Position numbers and translations under genes: made by a program
Part shown: piece by piece, positions 13,608 through 17,473 of the stretch
Layout of the letters: each line of letters opens with the position of its first letter
Numbering within the stretch: the stretch's first letter is position 1
Notes under the pieces: model-generated
Databases searched by the model: none
What the model was told of the DNA's origin: nothing
What the model saw: the letters and a program-made list of their open reading frames with translations, nothing else
Source: an uncultured Akkermansia sp.
GTDB lineage: Bacteria > Verrucomicrobiota > Verrucomicrobiia > Verrucomicrobiales > Akkermansiaceae
Assembly (NCBI GenBank): GCA_904502165.1
Contig: CAJGDB010000033.1
Location: 1-17,473 of the forward strand
Direction of reading: 5' to 3'
Length of the DNA stretch: 17,473 bases

Positions 13608-16600
13608 ATGAAATACCTTTCCCTTCTTCCCGTCATCCTGCTCGGTCTGAGCGTGCAGGTACTTCACGCCCAGGAAGCAGCACCGGCTGCCGCCGTAGTG
13701 GAGAATAACGACCGCACAGCAGAATTGAAGGAAGACCCACAAGTCACCCGAGGGCAGTTAGAAAACGGCCTGCGCTACATCATCCGCCCGACAGCCGAAC
13801 CAAAGGGGCGAGCCAGCCTGCGACTCTTCGTCGGCACCGGTTCGCTGGATGAGCAGGAACATGAAAAAGGCATTTCACATCTCATTGAGCATCTGGTGTT
13901 CAATGGTTCACGTCATTTCAAGAGAGGAGAACTCATCCCGACCATGCAGCAGCTGGGGCTGGGCTTCGGTGGAGATGCCAATGCCTACACAAGCCTGCGC
14001 GAAACGGTTTATAAGCTTGATTTACCGAACCTGAATGACGAAACGGTGGATTTTGCCTTTACCATCATGCGCGACTTCGCCGATGGTGCCAGCCTGGAAG
14101 ACAGCGCCATTGACCACGAGCGCGGCATTGTGAGGAGCGAGCTCTATGCCCGCAACTCCGCCAGCTACCAGGCCTCCGTAGAATCTCTCCGCCATGCAGC
14201 CCCCGGCACCCGCCTTGCAGACTACCTTCCTATCGGCACAGAGGAAGTCATCATGGGTGCCCCGTATGAGGTATTCCGGAACTACTACAAGACCCACTAT
14301 GTCCCCCGCAATATGACCATGATTGTGACGGGAGACTTTGACCCCGCCACCGCCCGGCAATGGATAGAAAAATACTTTGCAGACATGGCGGACACCACCC
14401 CGGCTGAGCGGATTTCCCCCGGAACACCGGATAATCTGGAAGCAACCGAAGCGATTATCCCCAATCCGGAAAGCGCCCAGACAAATATCACACTCACCAT
14501 TTCCTCTCCCTGGGTGCAGAAGCCCGACACCGCCGCACAGCGCATGGAAGACCTGCCCCTGGAACTGGCCTGTGCCATGCTCAACCGGCGGTTGAGCCAC
14601 ATGGCCCGCGAAGCAGATTCAGCCTTCCAACAGGCCTCTGTCTCCCGCTCCGGGCTTTATACCAGTGCAGACATTTTCGGCATGAATATCAACGCTGCGC
14701 CGGGAAAATGGCAGGAAGCCCTTGCAAGCGCCCTGCTCGAACTGCGCCGCGCCTGTCAGTATGGATTCACCCCGGCAGAAATGGATGAAATGGCAGCCAT
14801 CATCCGCAATGCCTATACCCGAGCCATCAACTCCTGGGACACCATCAGCGCCACCGGCATGGCTGACCAGCTGGTAGATGCTCTTTCGGAGGAAACAGCC
14901 ATCACCACTCCGATTGAGGAACTGCGCGTGCATGATGCCGGCATGGCCCGTATCATGCAGAATCCGGATTTGTGCCGCCAGGCGCTGAGCAAGGCGTTTG
15001 AGGCCACCCGCACCAAGCTGATGATATCGGGCACGCTGCCTGAAGGCATCGGCAAAACGGAGCTCCGCAACGCGTTTGACAGCGTGATGCAGCAGGAAGT
15101 CACCCCGCCTGTAACGGAAGAGGTGACCCCCTTCGCCTACGACACCATAGGCACCCCCGGCAGCATTGAGAAGCAGGCCTTCATCGAAGACCTGGGCATC
15201 ACCACCCTTACCCTTTCCAACGGCATTCGAGTCAACCTGAAACCCGTTGATTTCAGCAAAGGTCTCATCAGCGTGAAAGCGTTCATTGATGGCGGTTCCC
15301 TCCGTCTCATCCAGACTCCTGGTCTGGGCAAGATGGCAGCCATGGTCATGAACCTGGGTGGTCTGGAGGCGCATGAACTCACCGAACTGGAAAAAATCTT
15401 TGCCGGGCGCAGTGCCGGCATGCACTTCAGCATGGGGCCGGACCGCTTCTGTATGAGCGGTGAAACCACAGCGGCAGATATCGAAACACAATGCAAGCTT
15501 CTGGCCGCCTCGATTCTGCACCCGGGGTTCCGCAACGATGGAGAAATCCTGCTTCGCCGCCAGCTGCCTGCCATCTACAAGAGCTACGAAACAACCCCCA
15601 ATGGTGCGTATTCCGAGCAAGCACCCCGTCTCATGTATGGGAACGATGCCCGCTTTGTCACTCCTGAACGCAGCCAGATGGAAGCATGCAGCACAGAACA
15701 GGTGAAGAATGCCCTTACCCCCTGGCTGCAGAATGGGGCCATGGAGGTCAGCATAGTGGGCGATTTCAAGGTAGAGGAAATTCTGCCGGTGATTCAGCGA
15801 ACCTTCGGTGCCATGCCTTCCCGCCAGCGCGAATTCACGGAACTGACAGAGGCAGAAACCAGTGTAACCGGTGTAAAGTGGGGGCAGCGCGCCTTCCTAC
15901 CCTACACCACAGAACTGGATAAGACCCTCGTTACCCAGGTGCGGCCATGTGGTGACGGCAGAGACCAGCACCGCAACCGGCGGCTTATGGTACTGACCTC
16001 CATCACCCGCGAGAAGTTGTTCGATGGCATCCGGGCCCAGCTGGGAGAAACCTATTCCCCCAGCGTGCGACTTGCTCCGCATCCCACGCTCAACAACGCC
16101 GCCACCATCAGCACTGTAAGTGCGGGTGTCATTGGCAACCGGATCAAGGTCAACACCGCTATGGATGCCATTCTGGCTGATCTGGGGCAAGGCAGGATTA
16201 CCCAGGAAGACCTGGATTGCGCGCTGAAGCCCTTTATCTCCCGCACGCAGAAGAGTCTCCGCACGACCAGTTACTGGGAAAGCGCGCTGGCCCGCCTGCA
16301 GAGTGATGCGCGCCAACTGCCTTTGATCCGTAATAATCTGCAGGATGTGCAAAGCATTACGCTGGAGGAAATCCAGCAGCTCGCCCGTGAAGTATTCAGC
16401 TCTCAGGACAAGGTGAACTATTTCTTCACCATGCCTGAAAGCGCCATCCCGCCGGCCCCGAAGGAACCGCACACAGAAGAATACACCATCATTTCCTCCG
16501 AAAAGACCATGGCAGACCCGGAATGGGCCGAAGTTGCCACGGTTCTAAAAAAAAAATACCCGGATGCTGAAATCTGCTCTCTGGCAGAGCTGACAGAAGA

Positions 16601-17473
16601 TGCCGTTGCCAATACACTGCGCCGTAATCAGGCGCGCTATGCCGCCATTGTCCTGAAGCCGGACGAGGTAGACCGCATCCTGGTCAACAATCTGCACCGG
16701 GCTGCCCGCCGTGTGGACGATGACCCATGGGGTGACTGTATGTGGGGCATTATCACCGGCCATACGGCCAGCGATGCCCGCCGCATTGCCGAGGCAGATT
16801 CCACCCTCACCATCAAGCGCCTGCTGGCCACCACCAATGTGGACCACCAGCGTTTTGAGCACAGCTGCTGCATCACCGACTGGACCGATGCCCCGGTGCG
16901 GGAGCAGAACGGATATACAGAACCAGTTTCCACCACCTACCCCGCTTCTCCGGGAGAGGACAAACTGCTGGGCATTTTCACCCGGCAGCTTGCTACACAA
17001 CGGCCGCAGGCCATCATTACCTCCAGCCACGCTACGGAGTATAATCTGGAAATGCCGTTCAGCCGGGGGCTCATCTTCTCCTCCGGCAATCGTTTTCATG
17101 AACTGCCCGCAAACCAGTTAAAACAATTTGCAAACCCGCTGGCAGAAGCACGAGGCGGAAACCAGGCTACCATGCAGCAGCTGGCTACCAGCTGCACCTC
17201 CGTTGCGCCGGATGGCGAGCCCCGCATCTGGCTGGCCGCAGGGAACTGCCTGTTCGGCAATGCCAACAACAGCCCCCACAGCATGGCTGTAACAGCCCTC
17301 TCGGCCTACACCTGCAATCAGGTGGTGGGGTATACAGTGCCCTCCTGGTATGGTGAGAGCGGATGGGGCACGCTGGGATGCTTCTTCGGCAATACTAACG
17401 GCACCTCTCTGGCAGAGGCCTGGTTCCTGAATAACCAGTTCATTCTGCACCGGAGCCAGGAACTGGATGTAAA
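13608..17473 (+). CDS. Exported M16 metallopeptidase fused to a gingipain (C25)-like module, 3' end outside window
   Basis: The frame is open from ATG 13608 to the window edge, about 1288 residues. A signal peptide (MKYLSLLPVILLGLSVQVLHA) is followed by a tandem M16 peptidase. In the first half the zinc motif is HLIEH (91-95), and Glu178 in ERGIVRSE is the probable third ligand. The second half starts at about residue 527 (LSNGIRVNLKP) and lacks HxxEH, as in two-half pitrilysin-type enzymes where only one half binds zinc. This part ends at about 950, the normal length of the family. After an A10-encoded linker (Lys981-983), a different module begins: DDDPWGDCMWGIITGH, a TSSHATEYN segment (His1141), and LAAGNCLFGN (Cys1214) followed by GYTVPSWYGESGWG. 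These blocks resemble gingipain/C25-like proteins, so His1141 and Cys1214 may form a catalytic dyad. Location is periplasmic or outer surface. The M16 call is firm; the second module is an inference. Confidence 0.85.
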   Translation, partial: MKYLSLLPVILLGLSVQVLHAQEAAPAAAVVENNDRTAELKEDPQVTRGQLENGLRYIIRPTAEPKGRASLRLFVGTGSLDEQEHEKGISHLIEHLVFNGSRHFKRGELIPTMQQLGLGFGGDANAYTSLRETVYKLDLPNLNDETVDFAFTIMRDFADGASLEDSAIDHERGIVRSELYARNSASYQASVESLRHAAPGTRLADYLPIGTEEVIMGAPYEVFRNYYKTHYVPRNMTMIVTGDFDPATARQWIEKYFADMADTTPAERISPGTPDNLEATEAIIPNPESAQTNITLTISSPWVQKPDTAAQRMEDLPLELACAMLNRRLSHMAREADSAFQQASVSRSGLYTSADIFGMNINAAPGKWQEALASALLELRRACQYGFTPAEMDEMAAIIRNAYTRAINSWDTISATGMADQLVDALSEETAITTPIEELRVHDAGMARIMQNPDLCRQALSKAFEATRTKLMISGTLPEGIGKTELRNAFDSVMQQEVTPPVTEEVTPFAYDTIGTPGSIEKQAFIEDLGITTLTLSNGIRVNLKPVDFSKGLISVKAFIDGGSLRLIQTPGLGKMAAMVMNLGGLEAHELTELEKIFAGRSAGMHFSMGPDRFCMSGETTAADIETQCKLLAASILHPGFRNDGEILLRRQLPAIYKSYETTPNGAYSEQAPRLMYGNDARFVTPERSQMEACSTEQVKNALTPWLQNGAMEVSIVGDFKVEEILPVIQRTFGAMPSRQREFTELTEAETSVTGVKWGQRAFLPYTTELDKTLVTQVRPCGDGRDQHRNRRLMVLTSITREKLFDGIRAQLGETYSPSVRLAPHPTLNNAATISTVSAGVIGNRIKVNTAMDAILADLGQGRITQEDLDCALKPFISRTQKSLRTTSYWESALARLQSDARQLPLIRNNLQDVQSITLEEIQQLAREVFSSQDKVNYFFTMPESAIPPAPKEPHTEEYTIISSEKTMADPEWAEVATVLKKKYPDAEICSLAELTEDAVANTLRRNQARYAAIVLKPDEVDRILVNNLHRAARRVDDDPWGDCMWGIITGHTASDARRIAEADSTLTIKRLLATTNVDHQRFEHSCCITDWTDAPVREQNGYTEPVSTTYPASPGEDKLLGIFTRQLATQRPQAIITSSHATEYNLEMPFSRGLIFSSGNRFHELPANQLKQFANPLAEARGGNQATMQQLATSCTSVAPDGEPRIWLAAGNCLFGNANNSPHSMAVTALSAYTCNQVVGYTVPSWYGESGWGTLGCFFGNTNGTSLAEAWFLNNQFILHRSQELDV
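16547..16556 (+). repeat. A10 homopolymer at the M16/C25-like junction
   Basis: Ten consecutive A residues encode the end of Leu980 and Lys981-Lys983, in the linker between the two peptidase modules. A shift to either other frame meets a stop within about 12 codons (TGA in both). Polymerase slippage here would give a product carrying only the M16 module. Confidence 0.65.

Noticed and set aside
12560..13708. A 382-codon open frame on the + strand across ispD, yqeY and the start of the M16 gene
   Set aside because: It is antisense to two firmly identified genes and overlaps the M16 signal peptide in another frame. The protein is Ser/Thr/Pro-rich noise.
14619..15620. A 333-codon open frame on the - strand within the M16 gene
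   Set aside because: It lies wholly antisense to clear M16 coding sequence, has no plausible start signal, and its translation (Gly/Cys/His-rich) shows no family pattern.
1..17473. Search by eye for CRISPR repeats, insertion sequences, integrases, prophage or defence genes
   Set aside because: No regularly spaced direct repeats, terminal inverted repeats with a transposase, or recognisable mobile or defence genes were found. The tRNA-Leu does not show an adjacent integrase or a duplicated 3' end.

Overview
This window looks like chromosome from a gut-type Verrucomicrobiota bacterium, most plausibly Akkermansia or a relative. That is an inference from a secreted GH95 alpha-fucosidase, several large exported proteins, moderately high GC, a tRNA gene without encoded CCA, and weak use of Shine-Dalgarno sequences. 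No species-specific marker was read. I see no insertion sequence, prophage, integrase or CRISPR array.

Positions 1-3405 hold a tight uptake operon on the + strand: the C-terminal part of a TonB-dependent outer-membrane receptor, a family-5 periplasmic solute-binding protein, and a private TonB. Neighbouring genes overlap by 1 and 4 bases. A hairpin at 3416-3441 separates this operon from a converging tRNA-Leu(UAA) on the - strand.

Positions 3712-6699 (+) hold a secreted Sel1-repeat protein, the queuosine enzyme QueG, a YugP-type membrane zinc peptidase and a small HU-like DNA-binding protein. Positions 6778-9999 (+) hold a coiled-coil/FHA protein followed by a secreted GH95 fucosidase with a poly-lysine tail; the transcript ends at a strong terminator at 10017-10049. 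An unrecognised protein with a basic tail follows at 10119-10709.

On the - strand, 13416 down to 10711 is a four-gene operon: a YqeY-like protein, IspD (MEP isoprenoid pathway), a YeeZ-like nucleotide-sugar-type dehydrogenase, and a membrane-anchored J-domain protein with a Sel1 repeat.

From 13608 to the end of the window (+, running off the edge) is a very long exported protein. It has a two-half M16 zinc metallopeptidase followed by a second module that resembles gingipain/C25-like cysteine peptidases, with an A10 homopolymer at the junction. This is the most unusual gene here.

Several first genes of transcription units have a good -35/-10 pair (17-base spacer) whose -10 ends only about 6 bases before the start codon. 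This suggests leaderless or nearly leaderless transcripts. Every stretch of more than 300 bases holds a gene; the largest gaps (3406-3711 and 13417-13607) contain the tRNA, its hairpin and promoter-like sequences.
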